Origin: Astropecten irregularis
Taxonomy: Eukaryota > Echinodermata > Asteroidea > Paxillosida > Astropectinidae
Direction of reading: 5' to 3'
Assembly (NCBI GenBank): GCA_963971285.1
Contig: OZ020247.1
Location: 13,970,614 to 14,034,613 of the forward strand
Length of the DNA: 64,000 nt
Under the pieces are notes generated by a model. It saw nothing but the letters and a program-made list of their open reading frames with translations. It did no database searches and was not told the DNA's origin. Shown piece by piece: positions 1 to 10,544 of the stretch. Made by a program: the position numbers and the translations under genes. The first letter of the stretch is position 1. The number at the start of each line of letters is the position of its first letter.

Positions 1-375
1 TCTTTCTCAACGATTCAGAGCAAATTTTGGCTCTTTTAATACTGGTCCGTCAGCCTTTATCACAACATGTGAAGAAAGGAGCTACCGGTATTCGGTTTAT
101 ATTTGTCAGCAACTAACACGATAAAAAAATATGAAATTTACTTGTGTTGTAACTTGAAATTTCTTGACCAACAAGGTTTGTAATTGGCGCCCAATACAGA
201 ATTTCTTCTATTCAACTTGGCTGTGTTGCAAAATGTCCGAATAAAATACAAAATCTAAACTGTTTCCACAATACCCTCGATGTCAATGAAGTTCACTGAT
301 GATGACTTCCAAGCTTCCAACTTGGGCTAGGAGATGTTATAACGGGATTTATACACACACAGATATTTCCATGGC
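1..375. other. Unannotated flank
   Basis: AT-rich single-copy-looking sequence. I see no exon, repeat family or RNA gene here. It lies downstream of the minus-strand membrane-protein gene and could include its 3' untranslated region. Confidence 0.4.
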
Positions 376-483
376 TTTATACAGTATTAGAGTAGCCATC
401 GAACATGTACTCAGGGCTTGAAATATCCACTAGACCAAGGACCGAGTCAAGTGATTTCAGTGTCGGTCTAGTATGGTGTGAAG

Positions 484-1018
484 CAGTGTTGTATGACTCG
501 AGGCCGGCCTCGGCCTCGAGGCCGAAAATTTGCTGCCTTGGCCTCGTGGGTCCATGACTTGGCCTTGGCCTCGGCCTCGAAGAATTTTGAATGATGACTC
601 GGTCCGAGGCCGGGAAGATTTTTGATTTCAAACTGGAATGTGTTTACCGACATTTTAGGGGGACAATTAAAATGTTTTCATTAAAATAAACACATAGGCC
701 TACAGAAAGAAAGTTAGTGTGTAATTCATCATCAAATGTAATGACTTGAGAGCATGGAGAACTGTGCTAGTGTGGTTATAAACCGCATTGGAAAGTTTGG
801 GTACCGCATCTAGACTAGCAAACAGTCTCTCACGGAGTGAAATGATGTGCTCGTGTGTGACTCGGCCTTGGCCTCGGCCTGGGAGACACATGACTCAGAC
901 TCGGCCTTGGCCTCGGCTGCTTGTGAGAAACTCGGCCTCGGCCTCGGCCTTGGCCTCGGAGACCCATGACTCGGACTTGGCCTTGGCCTCGGAGGTTGTG
1001 GACTCGGATACAACACTG
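484..1018. mobile_element. Non-autonomous hAT-type transposon, hexamer-rich
   Basis: The element starts CAGTGTTGTAT and ends with the inverse, ATACAACACTG. It is flanked by the exact 8-bp duplication GTGTGAAG at 476-483 and 1019-1026, which is the hAT signature. Both arms are built from degenerate GGCCTY/CTCGGC hexamers (484-610 and 855-1005) that give long spurious ORFs. No transposase is seen. Confidence 0.85.
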
Positions 1019-1219
1019 GTGTGAAGTGCACTAATTCGGATGTCTAGTGATTTTGTTTCCCTTGCACAATTAAAATGGTGCCTAAGTTGACGATTTTTGG
1101 CACAATATTGCATACAATTAGGGTTTTCTATGTACATGAATGCCGCAGGTCTAGAGAAAAAAGACCTGCTGTCCAGTACTATTTTTCACAAAATTCAAGC
1201 CCAGTGTACTACGTATAAT

Positions 1220-1458
1220 TTACACACCACATGTTTGTTCTTGGGGACTGAGCCCCCATTCCCTGGAAAATTCCTCCTCTTCTTCATCATCATCTTCCTC
1301 GCCCCGAACCAATAGAGGGAGCCTGTCGTACCTGTGCAGGTACCGGCCGTTACTGCTGCTGCTGCTACCGTTGCTGCATCTCTTCCAATCTGCCTTACCC
1401 AACGACAGTGGTGAGTTGTTCAGGTTCTTAATGTGACTCAGCTTGTGCTTCAAAAGGT
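1220..1458 (-). CDS. Membrane-protein gene, terminal coding exon (cytoplasmic tail)
   Basis: The acceptor TATTACACAG|AC at 1459/1458 supplies the two bases that complete the split GAC codon from exon 2. The frame then runs LLKHKLSHIK, a serine run, YLHRYDRLPLL, a ten-residue acidic cluster, and stops after QEQTCGV. The phase match with exon 2 is the main evidence that this belongs to the same gene. No clear polyadenylation signal was identified. Confidence 0.75.
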
Positions 1459-4400
1459 CTGTGTAATACCATTAGGAGAGAAACAAATACCCATTAGTTT
1501 ATTGAAAAGTGAATAAAGAAAAATTTACCAGAGCGGGATTCGCACCTCCTGAATACCGTACAGGCGCTCTACCAACTAAGCTATCCAGCCCTACGTTGGT
1601 GGTGACCCCAATAGTCAATTATCTTTGTTCATTTGGCAGACAGAAGCCATGAAACCACGCACACATCGCCATATGATCCAATTATGATCATTTCACAGAT
1701 ACGCGCAGCAATGCTGCAACCTGGGAGCGGTACATGAGGGATCACTCAAAGAGGATATGGCTTTTTAATTAATCATCAAATAACCACAAGGGAAACTGAC
1801 TGAATTTAAAGTCATTGAAAAGTGAACAAAGAAAAATTGACTGGAGCGGGATTCGAACCGGCAACCTCCTGAATACCGTACAGGTGCTCTACCAACTGAG
1901 CCATGCATCCAGCCCATTCATTTAAAACAAATCTGAAAAATGAAGTTTAAACTTTACACCCTATCAGTAAGTTTCACTACAAATCTTGGAACCAAAACTC
2001 TCTAATTCATCTATAGGGCCTTTAGGAAATGAGGCTTGAGATTTATTTAGCTGTACCCTCATTTTGTGTCCTAAACAAGGGCTTAGACGCACTGTACATG
2101 ACAAAGCAGCCATTACAGAGAGCAATCACGCTCTTGCAATCTGTGTTTGCCAATTGTTTCCCTTTAGGGCCTAGGCTATACCAGCAAAAATCTTTTGTAA
2201 GTTGAGTGTCATTTACAGCAATTGTATTCAAATAAACAGTTAATTAAAGATACTACATGGCAGGTGTATCATACTTTGGTAGCATACCAAAATAGAAATC
2301 TTCACAGATTTACCTATAACTTACAGGGTATAGAGGCGATGATTTCTGCCAGTAATGCTGTATTTTTCCAGAAAAAATAAAACTATAGAACCCCAAAAAA
2401 CTCCTGTGAGTATGTAGTTTGAAAATAATTTTTTCACTTTTCTCAAAAAGTGGGCACCGTTGGCCTAGGCCCTATGGGTCCAGAAATTTCACAGATGACT
2501 GTTACTGTATCCCTCTTGGTATTTTTGCCCATGAAGCTACATTTATAAAAGTACATGTGTGTACAAGTTACATGCGTTTGCACATTCTGTGAAAGCAATT
2601 TAAAGGTATTATCATACTTTGGTTTTTGTCAAAGAAATACAGATTCATGGGCACATGAATAGATACAGTCACAGTCATCTGTGAACATTTCAGTCCCATA
2701 TACGGTGCCCGCTTTTTGAGAAAATAAAGAAAAAACGGCCACAGTATTTCTTAAGTCTTTTCTCTATTCTTTTTGATCTTTAAAAGATAAAAAATAATGT
2801 TGGTCACTGGTTTTACTCTTTTCTGGATAAATACAGCATTTCAGGCAGAAAATTGTTAACGGTATGTTTCTACTTTCTACCATCATCATCTTCATACCCT
2901 GAATGTGATACGTACATCTGTGAACATTTATGTTTTGGAGTCTTGCCAAAGTATGATACATGTACTACCTTTAACTACCACTTTTACTCAAGGCAAAGTT
3001 GCTGCCTCTGCATATACATGTAATTAAGTTCAACTTATTCAATCTCATGCTTACCTCTGATATTGGTCTTTCTGGATGGGCTTGCCTGCGCCTGCGCATG
3101 GCAGCTCACGTCGCTGATGGGGTTGGACATGTGGTTGCGTTTCTTCCACAGTCCAGTGTACAGGATGCAACCAGTGAGCAACATGAGGATCGTCAGGAGA
3201 CTTCCAAAGGCCCAGTAGGCATCGTCTGTTCGCTGGCCAAGGACCGCATTGCAGCTCAGGCCATTCCGGCACTCGCTGCCGGAAGTCCTTTCCTCGATGT
3301 CCTGGATGTCTGACCCATTTGTGGTGGGCATTGGCATCGCCGGACTGCTGCCTTTGTTAAAGCCTACAGGCAGCACAGTCTCTGGATGCGATGTCTGTAT
3401 AAACCGACTAGTACTATGATGGACACCAGAGTCTTCCGTTCTCTGAAGTTTGGGGTTGTCTTTGTGTGGCATCGTAATGGATGGATTTATTTGCCTTGGT
3501 GTTGTAACTGGCTGTGATGTGGGAGAATGCTGCACTTCTCCTTCTGTGATTGTCCTGGCCTGTACGTGTGCAGCATCCCCAGAGCTTAGCTGTTGAGTGA
3601 CATGGACCGGAAGAAGATAGTTGGAAGTAGTATGTGGAAAGGAATGAGTTGATGATGAAGATGGCGATGGCCTTGGAAGGTGGGCTTCAGATGCTTGAGG
3701 TTTGTCTCGCACCGATTTGTCAACGTTATCCGGAACTAAAGGCATTCCTGTAATCGTTTGCTGGGACGGATTTGGACTTGGATCAACCCTCCTTGAACTT
3801 CCTGAGGGCTCCGAGCTTTGCTTTGCTGGTGTAGCTCCTGCTACTCCTAGCTTGCCTGGTCTGAAAGGCTTCTTGTCTGGTAATGATACTGCAGGCAGCT
3901 CCCCAGGCCTCTGGGTCATAGTTTCTGCTTTCCCTACAAGGGGCGAGTCTGTCGCACGTATACGGAGTTCAGAAGGCAAACCTGAAGGTCCTGGGCTTGA
4001 CGGTTTCAAGGCTGCAGAGAGCGTGTCTCTTCTTGTCCTGCCCTTGGTCTTCCTGGACCTCTCCTTGGGTCTATGCTGTTGACCTCCCTTCAATCTCTTT
4101 CTCAAAGTTTTGATCGCTGACATCAACTTTGCAGAGCCTATCTCCGGTTGAGACTGCTGAGTGTTGTTTCCCTGTGGATCCGTGGATAACCCCCTGGGCA
4201 TTCCTAGAACAGCCAACCGCTGCTTCGTTCTCTTTTTGTCCTTCTTTTGACAGGCACTTGACGTACATTTTGTTACGACGTCTTGTGGGTTGTCACTGCT
4301 GACTCTGTCTGATGACGTATTATATATCGCAAGGTATCCTTTCTTCTCTTTGGACGGCTGTGTGATTATTGACAAGTTGTTATTACTGCTCCCGAGTAAG

Positions 4401-6352
4401 GCCTTATACCTCTCGGATTGTCTGTAGGTGGCTTCCTGTCTTAAACTATCCAGTGAGGACGTGTGCGTGCCATCTGACGTAATGACCTGGGAAAATTTTT
4501 TAAAAACAGACATTGTTACTCAATGTATCAATGATATCAAATTTACGGCATAACTGGAGATAAGTCCATTCTGGTATAGCTGGTGCCTGTTTCTACAGTA
4601 AACTAGCTCACCTAGATATGGATTTGTTGGGTCTGGGTACCAGCTGAGCAGGAATGCCAAATGTATGGCATCGACAAATACGCATGTGGCATCGACAAAT
4701 ACGCAATTTAACTAATTTAGGGAATGGTGATTTAACCATCAATATTGAGGGTACCGATCCAGATGACACTAAATTGATTGCTAACAAAATAAATGATTGT
4801 CTCGCTAACTTTTCTCAGACCCAGGTTCCGATCAGTTTACAGGACCTTCCAGCTTATTTGCCTAGTCCATCTACCCTTCCAGAAATTCAACCATGGGAAA
4901 CTTATAAAGAAATCAGGAAAATTTCAGTTAACAAAGCCGGGGGTCCAGATAACATACCAGCTAAAATTCTTAAGGAATTTGCATACGAACTTTGCACACC
5001 TGTAACCGATATTCTGAATTCATCTTTCAGACAAGGTGTTGTTCCATGGCAGTGGAAGCAGGCTAATGTAGTGCCTGTCCCTAAAACACAACCTCCTACT
5101 TTGCAGAAATTGAGACCAATCTCACTTACCCCCTTACTGGCTAAGGTTGCTGAAAGCTTCATATGTAATTGGATAATGCACTCAATTAATTCTAATTTGG
5201 ATACTAGGCAATTTGGAAATCGTAAAGGCATCTCTACAACTCACTGTATTATTGACATATATCATTATTTAATTTCTGGGGCTAATAATCCCAATAACAT
5301 TAGCACTTTGATTCTCACCGATTTTAGTAAAGCATTTGATACTATCGATCATAAGGTTGCTATTAGCAGCCTTCTTGAACTTGGGGCACCTCCTTCTGCT
5401 GTGAAGTGGATAGCAAGTTTTCTTACAGAACGTCAGCAAAGGGTTCGTTATAAGGGATGTTTGTCAAATTGGGAAACCCTGTCTGGAGGAGTGCCCCAAG
5501 GAACTAAACTTGGTCCAGTGATCTTTTTAGCTTGCATAAATAATGCCCTTGATTGCAGTCATAATAAATGTTGGAAATATGTCGATGACCTCACCTTAGG
5601 GGAAACTAGATTAATTAACAAATCAAGTAATCTCCAAGCTGATCTTAATCAATTGGATGAATGGTCTAAAAGTAATGGGTTTTCTTTGAACCCTATTAAA
5701 TGCAAAGCTTTTCAAATTTATTTTGGTAAGAAAAGTGTTTTGGATACTTCATACTATGTTTCTAATATGCAATTACCGATTGTCTCCAGTGTTAAATTAC
5801 TTGGAATTACGCTCCAGAGTAACTTAAAATGGAACAGCCATATCACTGAAACATGAAAATAATCGTGTGGATGCTTTATTAATGCCACTGTGTGTGCGTG
5901 TTGATGCCAAGGTGACAGCAATTAGTACGACCCACTTGGGGAGACCGCTACTTTCTTGATCATGGACAGATAGTGTCTATCATAGGAAGTCACACAGGGA
6001 AGTGATTCAAGGCTTGTTATTGTTAACTTAAAGTCTTAAACTAACTTGGGAAGTTAACGTTAAGCTCAAGCCTATTTTCTCATTTAAAATTAACAAATTC
6101 TTCAATTCAACATATGATAGATTTAAAAAAAAAAACACTAATCGTTTGTGGGACTCTTTCAAAAATACGTGACAATAGACACACAAAGGCTACTTCCAAG
6201 CCAAAAACAAACACAAAACAGTTGCGTTACCTTACCTTGGTTGTTGTTTTGCTGGTTGCTTCAATCATAGACAAATACACAGCACAGAAAGACATGATGG
6301 ATATTGCCGACAAAACTACTTTCAGTTTTATCCAGTTTCTGTGTCGTTCCAT
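1220..6352 (-). CDS. Putative single-pass type I membrane protein with Ser/Pro/Thr-rich ectodomain (3 coding exons, 595 aa)
   Basis: Joining 6236-6352, 3055-4486 and 1220-1458 gives 1788 nt, or 595 codons plus stop. All junctions are GT/AG and phases agree (0, then 1/2). I chose the start at 6352 because its context is ACCAACATGG and an in-frame TGA lies four codons upstream. Seen in the protein: basic N terminus and a hydrophobic stretch (residues about 12-30) acting as signal peptide or anchor; an ectodomain rich in Ser, Pro, Thr and Gln with several N-x-S/T sites and a furin-like RTRRD; a Cys pair just before one transmembrane helix at about 462-486; and a 109-residue basic-then-acidic tail. 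The tail carries YDRL at 560-563, then PLL and a run of about ten Asp/Glu. Such motifs in other proteins direct endosome/TGN cycling, so a trafficking role is inference. I do not recognise the family. Introns hold a LINE, SINEs and MITEs. Confidence 0.8.
1500..1770 (-). repeat. tRNA-derived SINE (family 1)
   Basis: Read on the minus strand, 1535-1593 has a pol III A-box-like TAGCTTAGTTGG and a B-box-like GCGAATCCCGC. The flanks (AAAGTGAA-AAAGAAAAATT on one side, AGTCAATTATCTTTGTTC on the other) recur in the copy at 21.1 kb. It lies in intron 2 of the membrane-protein gene. It is a repeat, not a working tRNA. Confidence 0.75.
1773..1916 (-). repeat. tRNA-derived SINE (family 1), second tandem copy
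   Basis: A second copy in the same orientation, with a better B box (GGTTCGAATCCCGC on the minus strand) and the shared tail GACTGGAGCGGGATTCGAAC. The two copies together look like a tandem or twice-targeted insertion. Confidence 0.75.
2015..2090. repeat. Partial family-E palindromic MITE end
   Basis: AGGGCCTTTAGGAAATGAGG followed by CTTGAG matches the terminal repeat of the complete family-E copy at 18343-18563. The other terminus is not clear. Confidence 0.45.
2244..2540 (-). mobile_element. Diverged TTAA MITE, family A, reverse orientation
   Basis: Starts near a TTAA and reads GTATCATACTTTGGTAGCAT, then the family-A body in reverse (ACAGATTTACCTATAACTTA; GATGACTGTTACTGTATC). The far end is truncated near 2540. 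Confidence 0.65.
2604..2970 (+). mobile_element. TTAA MITE, family A
   Basis: Flanked by TTAA at 2600-2603 and 2971-2974. It reads from AGGTATTATCATACTTTGG to CCAAAGTATGATAC...ACT ACCT. The centre has the imperfect palindrome GATCTTTAAAAGATA. Non-autonomous; TTAA duplications are typical of piggyBac and Kolobok superfamilies. Family is recognised only by comparing copies in this window. Confidence 0.85.
3055..4486 (-). CDS. Membrane-protein gene, coding exon 2 (ectodomain and transmembrane helix)
   Basis: The open frame runs 477 codons plus one base. The acceptor is a T-rich tract ending TTTTCCCAG|GTC at 4487/4486. The Met codon at 4513 lies inside that tract and so is probably intronic. The donor is AGAG|GTAAGC at 3055/3054, phase 1. 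The exon holds the low-complexity ectodomain and the segment AYWAFGSLLTILMLL...GLWKKR, a helix with a basic stop-transfer on its C-terminal side. Confidence 0.85.
4654..5856 (+). mobile_element. LINE (non-LTR) reverse-transcriptase ORF fragment, 400 codons
   Basis: Open frame with RT signatures in order: PISLTPLLAKVAES, then FSKAFDTIDHK (motif A), GVPQGTKLGPVIF (motif B) and KYVDDLTLGE (motif C, YVDD), then SNGFSLNPIKCKAFQIYFG. No endonuclease domain precedes it and the expected C-terminal region after 5856 is missing, so it is truncated at both ends. It lies antisense inside intron 1 of the membrane-protein gene. It resembles CR1/Jockey-group LINEs; the clade is uncertain. The N-terminal 20 codons include a 21-bp tandem duplication (4666-4705). 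Confidence 0.88.
5857..6235. other. Remainder of intron 1, membrane-protein gene
   Basis: Unique-looking sequence between the LINE fragment and the exon 1 donor. No further LINE coding similarity or regulatory motif is evident. Confidence 0.5.
6236..6352 (-). CDS. Membrane-protein gene, coding exon 1 (signal/anchor segment)
   Basis: This exon encodes 39 residues, starting MERHRNWIKLK and ending SKTTTK. The hydrophobic core is VVLSAISIMSFCAVYLSMI, preceded by basic residues as in a signal peptide. It ends in phase 0 at the donor CCAAG|GTAAGG. Confidence 0.78.
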
Positions 6353-6499
6353 GTTGGTCAGTCACTCTCCAGGGCAGAAGGGCAGCCCTTATTCATGCCA
6401 ATCACGTCATTATTTTCAAATTTCGGGCAAATCAAGCGCAACAAACAGCAGCGTAAGAATCATTACACTTCAATGATCATCAATTTACAAAACTCACTA

Positions 6500-6610
6500 G
6501 TGAAGTGGTCTATTTACTCTAAATAATTATCGATATGCCATGCACACACGTAGCGTACGACGACGCGTATGGTTATACTGCCCTCTATCGATAGGTGGCG
6601 CTATAATGCC
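6500..6610 (-). promoter_or_regulatory. Candidate promoter region of the membrane-protein gene
   Basis: About 150-250 bp upstream of the start codon is a CpG-containing stretch (CGTAGCGTACGACGACGCG). Next to it, CTGCCCTCTATCGATAGG followed by TGGCGC places two GGC-type half-sites in inverted orientation around TATCGATA. Position and composition suggest a promoter; no TSS can be called from sequence. Confidence 0.35.
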
Positions 6611-8030
6611 TCGACCACTAATTTCTACAAAACGTTTTCTACAAAATGTCTACAAAAAAAATTCTACAAAAGTGTGAACTAAAGTACAAATGATATGACT
6701 GTAGTCACACCCACAAAATAATTTTTGTCGAAACATAGAATCAACTTTAGCGCCAAAACTTATGAAGTGTTTTCACAAGTTATAGTACATAGCCCCAGTT
6801 TGTAATAACTTGTCATAATTGCATCATAATTGTAATGATACCCAAACAAATTAAGTAAAAATATTTATACCTAGCTTGATATATAATACATTAATTAATT
6901 TGGCCATGGAGGACCTTTTCCTCCGTGTTTGGCACACCCTTCAATTTCCAAACCTCGGCTTTTAAAGTAAAATTTAAATTAAAATATTGCTCATGACACT
7001 AATTAACGACTTTGTCATTGCCAGACAAAAGATTTACCAAAGAGTTTGGGAATGTTGCTATTTCCAAACTCTTGATAAAGGCATGTGTTTTGACACCTGT
7101 TTTGTTTTGTTATTTTCAATAAAAAAAAACCCACAGAAACAGACCTATGAGAAATGGACCAAGTCTGGGTCAGGATGAATGATTTACTGAATCCCAGCAA
7201 TTAAAAAAAAACACTCCATATGTACACTGGTAAACCACAACACCACAAACAATGCCATTCAGTTAGGGCAACCTTATTAACTGTTCTATTGTTCACAACT
7301 CCCACAGCTTAATGAATTCCCTTGTGGCTTTTAAGTCAACAACAAAAATGAGTTTTGCTGCTGTTGACTGTGGCCTAGCAAGAACAACTGCACAATAAGT
7401 GTTTTCAAGCAAGGTATTCCTCTGACCCCTGGACTCTGAGCAGTTGAAGAGTCTCTACTTGCAATTGCTGGGTCATTGACCACTAAGGCTTATGGACGCA
7501 CTATAAGGAGTGTAATTAAAATTCAGACTGTCAAATAACTCTACTTTTCTTTGTTTTATGCTATTGTTCCCAAACCTTCATGTATTCTGCACAAATTTAG
7601 TTTCCTTGTGGGCACCAAGCCAACAATAGATGATTAATTGTTTCAGGATGCAATAATTGTTCACATTGTTTTTGTATCCTGACAGCTACTCAACACAAAG
7701 CATAATCAGCAAATGTAAATTATCTTGGGCAAATAAATAAATTAAATAAATTTAGCCTTTTATCATTCAATAACCACTTTCAAAACATAACTGAAAAATA
7801 GACTATTAAGGCAAATATCAATTATTGAGTGTAATATAAATATTTGAATAAAAGGCCTTATTTCGGCCACAATCATTTTAATCAAAGAACTTGATTTTTG
7901 AGGGTTTCATACAGCATTTCAATGCCTACAGTATTTAACTTCCTAGTGGATGTGATTTAGTTATAGAGAGCTGGCCATGGTTGGTGATTATTTCATTGCA
8001 ATGAAAACATATCTCAAAAGCCATTACTTG
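6611..8030. other. AT-rich intergenic sequence
   Basis: Low-complexity AT-rich DNA, with repeated CTACAAAA words at 6620-6670 and an AAATAAATAAATT run at 7730-7755. No supported exon on either strand. Confidence 0.4.
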
Positions 8031-8253
8031 GGGCATTTACGAAACCAGACTTGAGGCTAGGCTTGGGACTATATAATTACTTCGCTACTGCCATTTAAGG
8101 CCCACAGAATGAAATGAAGGGATTGGGCCACATGATGAAGCCGAAGAAAGGCTCCAGCTTCGCCATGTAGCTCAAGCCCTATGATAAATTTATTTAGGAC
8201 ACAAAATGGTGGCAGCAAACTAAATCCCAAGCCTAGCCTAAACCATTTTGGCC
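8031..8253. mobile_element. Palindromic MITE, family E
   Basis: Terminal repeats GGGCATTTACGAAACC...GGCTAGGCTTGGGA and TCCCAAGCCTAGCC...TTTTGGCC pair with each other. The centre contains CTCCAGCTTCGCCATGTA, as in the complete copy at 18.3 kb. Diverged. Confidence 0.7.
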
Positions 8254-8370
8254 ATACAAAACAAAAATAAAATTGTAAGTTGAAGATACAAGGATTATTT
8301 TGCTAGGTCAATAGCAAATGTTTATTTTGCCATTGATGAATTATTTTGTGTTCTTTTTATTATTCATTCA

Positions 8371-8710
8371 AGGTATAGTACAGGATTGGTAACATAGGCT
8401 ACCGTACCACAGAAATGTCCACAGATTTACGTATTGAACTTTCAGTGTTTGAAAATGGTGCAGGTAGAAACATACCATTAACATATTTCCGTCTGTAATG
8501 CTGTATTTATCCAGAAATTAGTCAAACAAAGACCGAAAACAGTTTTGATCTCGGGGTAATATCAAAACCATTCTTTATGTTTCATAAGAAAAATTGAATC
8601 AGGTTTTCGCTTTTTTTCTAGCGACACAAATGGCAGATTAAGCTCAATTTTTCACAGGTTTATCATTTCATGTATTATACAAAGTGTGAGTGCTGTTGTT
8701 TGACCTTTTA
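8371..8710 (-). mobile_element. TTAA MITE, family B, reverse orientation
   Basis: Begins AGGTATAGTACAGGATTGGT and runs backwards through family B (CTCGGGGTAATATC; CATAAGAAAAATTGA; AAAGTGTGAGTGCTGTTG). Its end runs straight into the TTAA of the next element at 8708-8711. Confidence 0.75.
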
Positions 8711-8711
8711 A

Positions 8712-9066
8712 AGGTAGTGTCATACTTTGGTAAGAAACCAATACAGAAATGTTCACAGATTTACGTATAACTTACAAGGTATGAAGATGGTGGTGATAGA
8801 AACATAACGTTAAAATATTTCCGCCTGAAATGGTGTATTTCAGAAATTAGTAAAACAACGACAGAAAAACTTTTTTCATCATTTAAAAGATCAAAAATAA
8901 AAGAGAAAAGACTTAAGAAATACTATGGCTGTTTTTCACTGTTTTCTCAAAAAGTGGGCACCGTATGAGACTGAAATTTTCACTGATGACTGTTGCTGTA
9001 TCTGTCTTGATATTTTTGCCCATGAATCTGTATTTCTTTGATAAAAACCAAAGTATGATACTACCT
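8712..9066 (-). mobile_element. TTAA MITE, family A, reverse orientation
   Basis: TTAA at 8708-8711 and 9067-9070. The left end is AGGTAGTGTCATACTTTGGT and the right end is CAAAGTATGATACTACCT. The body is the reverse of the 11.9-kb copy. Confidence 0.85.
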
Positions 9067-9188
9067 TTAAATTTACCAATCATGTATTTTTCCAGTTGAA
9101 GAAAAGCAGAAACTGGAATATAACTTCCAATATCCAAGTAAAATTGTCTGCTCACAGAACAAATTGTTGGTTTCAAAAATCTTTTATT

Positions 9189-9340
9189 GAAAAGTAAACA
9201 AAGAAAAATTGACTGGAGCGAGATTCCAACTGGCAACCTTTAGGTCGCCGTTCGAATCCAGCTCCAGTCAATTTTTCTTTGTTCCCTTTTCAGTGACTTT
9301 CAGTCAGTTCCTTTGTGGTTATTTGATGATTATTCAAAAA
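9189..9340. repeat. Head-to-head SINE family-1 fragments forming an inverted repeat
   Basis: The arms at 9189-9220 and 9261-9291 (AACAAAGAAAAATTGACTGG and its inverse) are near-perfect inverted repeats. Between them lie tRNA-like pieces including GTTCGAATCCAGCTCC. This looks like two SINE ends joined in opposite orientation. Confidence 0.7.
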
Positions 9341-9682
9341 TCTTTTGTTAAAAATCAAAGGGCAGTGACAATGTTTAATAACGGTGCAATAATGCTTTTT
9401 ATTAATATTATTCATGCCACAAAGTACTTGATACAAGACAAAAATAACTTTGTGAAGCTTCGCTTGTCAACAAAAACACTTAAAATCCACTGTACATGCA
9501 GTCCATAATGTTTCTCAACAAAACAGATTACAGAGCATGTCCATAATGTAGTGTTTCAGTCACCCCCAGTCATAGCAAAAGTCAAAACTGCAAGCGGGAA
9601 TACTCAATAAAAAAATAGTTGATAAACAGAAACCATGTCACAGAACCACAGAGGATAAGGAATAGACACAACCAGTTCCCAG

Positions 9683-9920
9683 AGGCCAATTTCACAGCCC
9701 TGCTTAGCACAAAAATTTGCTAATCATGAAATTTCTGTCTGAACAGAAACAGGATCAACAACCAAATGTCCATGTGTTGTGTATCACTTGTGATTGGTCT
9801 TTGGCTGTTGTTCACAGACCATGCATATCAAATGGAATTTTTTATGGTGGTTTGTTTTATTGAGTAAGACATTTTGTGCTAAGCAGAATTGTTGTACTAA
9901 ACAGCTCCATGAAATTGGTC
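9683..9920. mobile_element. Palindromic MITE, family F
   Basis: Ends GGCCAATTTCACAGCCCTGC and CAGCTCCATGAAATTGGTC are imperfect inverted repeats. The interior shares AACCAAATGTCCATGTGTTG and CATATCAAATGG with the copies at 40.6 and 58.4 kb. Confidence 0.7.
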
Positions 9921-10231
9921 AGGGCATCTTTGTAAGTTATACCAAGTTCATAGTCACTTTTATATCTAACTCCTTTTGTATGTTACAAAACAAGAATGCA
10001 AGTAAACCCAATACATTTGGAAAGTTCATTCTTTTTACCTTATTCTCCTACAATTTCAGCATAGAATGCCATGGAAACCATTAAATGGTCTTTGCAGATT
10101 GAAGAAGTATCCAAATTCATTGAGTCCTGTAGGCCTTAATCATTCTAATTAAGCAACAATCCTGAAACAATGAAACTTACAAGCACAAGTATGGTCCAGC
10201 TTTGGTCCAATGAGAGACTTTCTCTTGACTA

Positions 10232-10245
10232 CCACTAGAGGGCGC
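10232..10245 (+). promoter_or_regulatory. CTCF-consensus match
   Basis: CCACTAGAGGGCGC fits the bilaterian CTCF core CCASYAGRKGGCRS at every position. It lies between the 3' end of SH2B and the promoter of the membrane-protein gene. A 14-mer match alone is only suggestive. Confidence 0.35.
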
Positions 10246-10544
10246 ACTACTCAAATGATGGCATATGCATAAAGTCTGTGAGTGATCCAACAGACAAGCA
10301 AAGAATATAAGTATTTTGAAGTATGTTAAATAGCTATAAAATGCTTAAAAACATTTAAAACTTTGCATCAGGGGATTGGAAGATTCACTATACAATTCTC
10401 AGACAAAAACATGGACAATTAAACAATTATAAAAAAAAACTGGATAAGCAACATGAAAATGTCTGGCAGGAATAAATTAAACTTGCAAAGGAAAAAAAAC
10501 AATTGTATACCATTACACAATACACACCTTTCTGAAGTTCATTT

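Noticed and set aside
377-1137. Overlapping ORFs on both strands rich in Arg/Pro and Glu/Ala
   Set aside because: They are translations of GGCCTY hexamers inside the 484-1018 transposon.
3702-4082. Plus-strand 126-codon ORF
   Set aside because: Shadow of the minus-strand ectodomain exon, which has splice sites and matching phase.
4487-4513. Methionine at 4513 as start of the membrane protein
   Set aside because: The nine codons lie in a T-rich tract ending in CAG at the exon boundary, and an upstream exon with a signal-type segment joins in phase.
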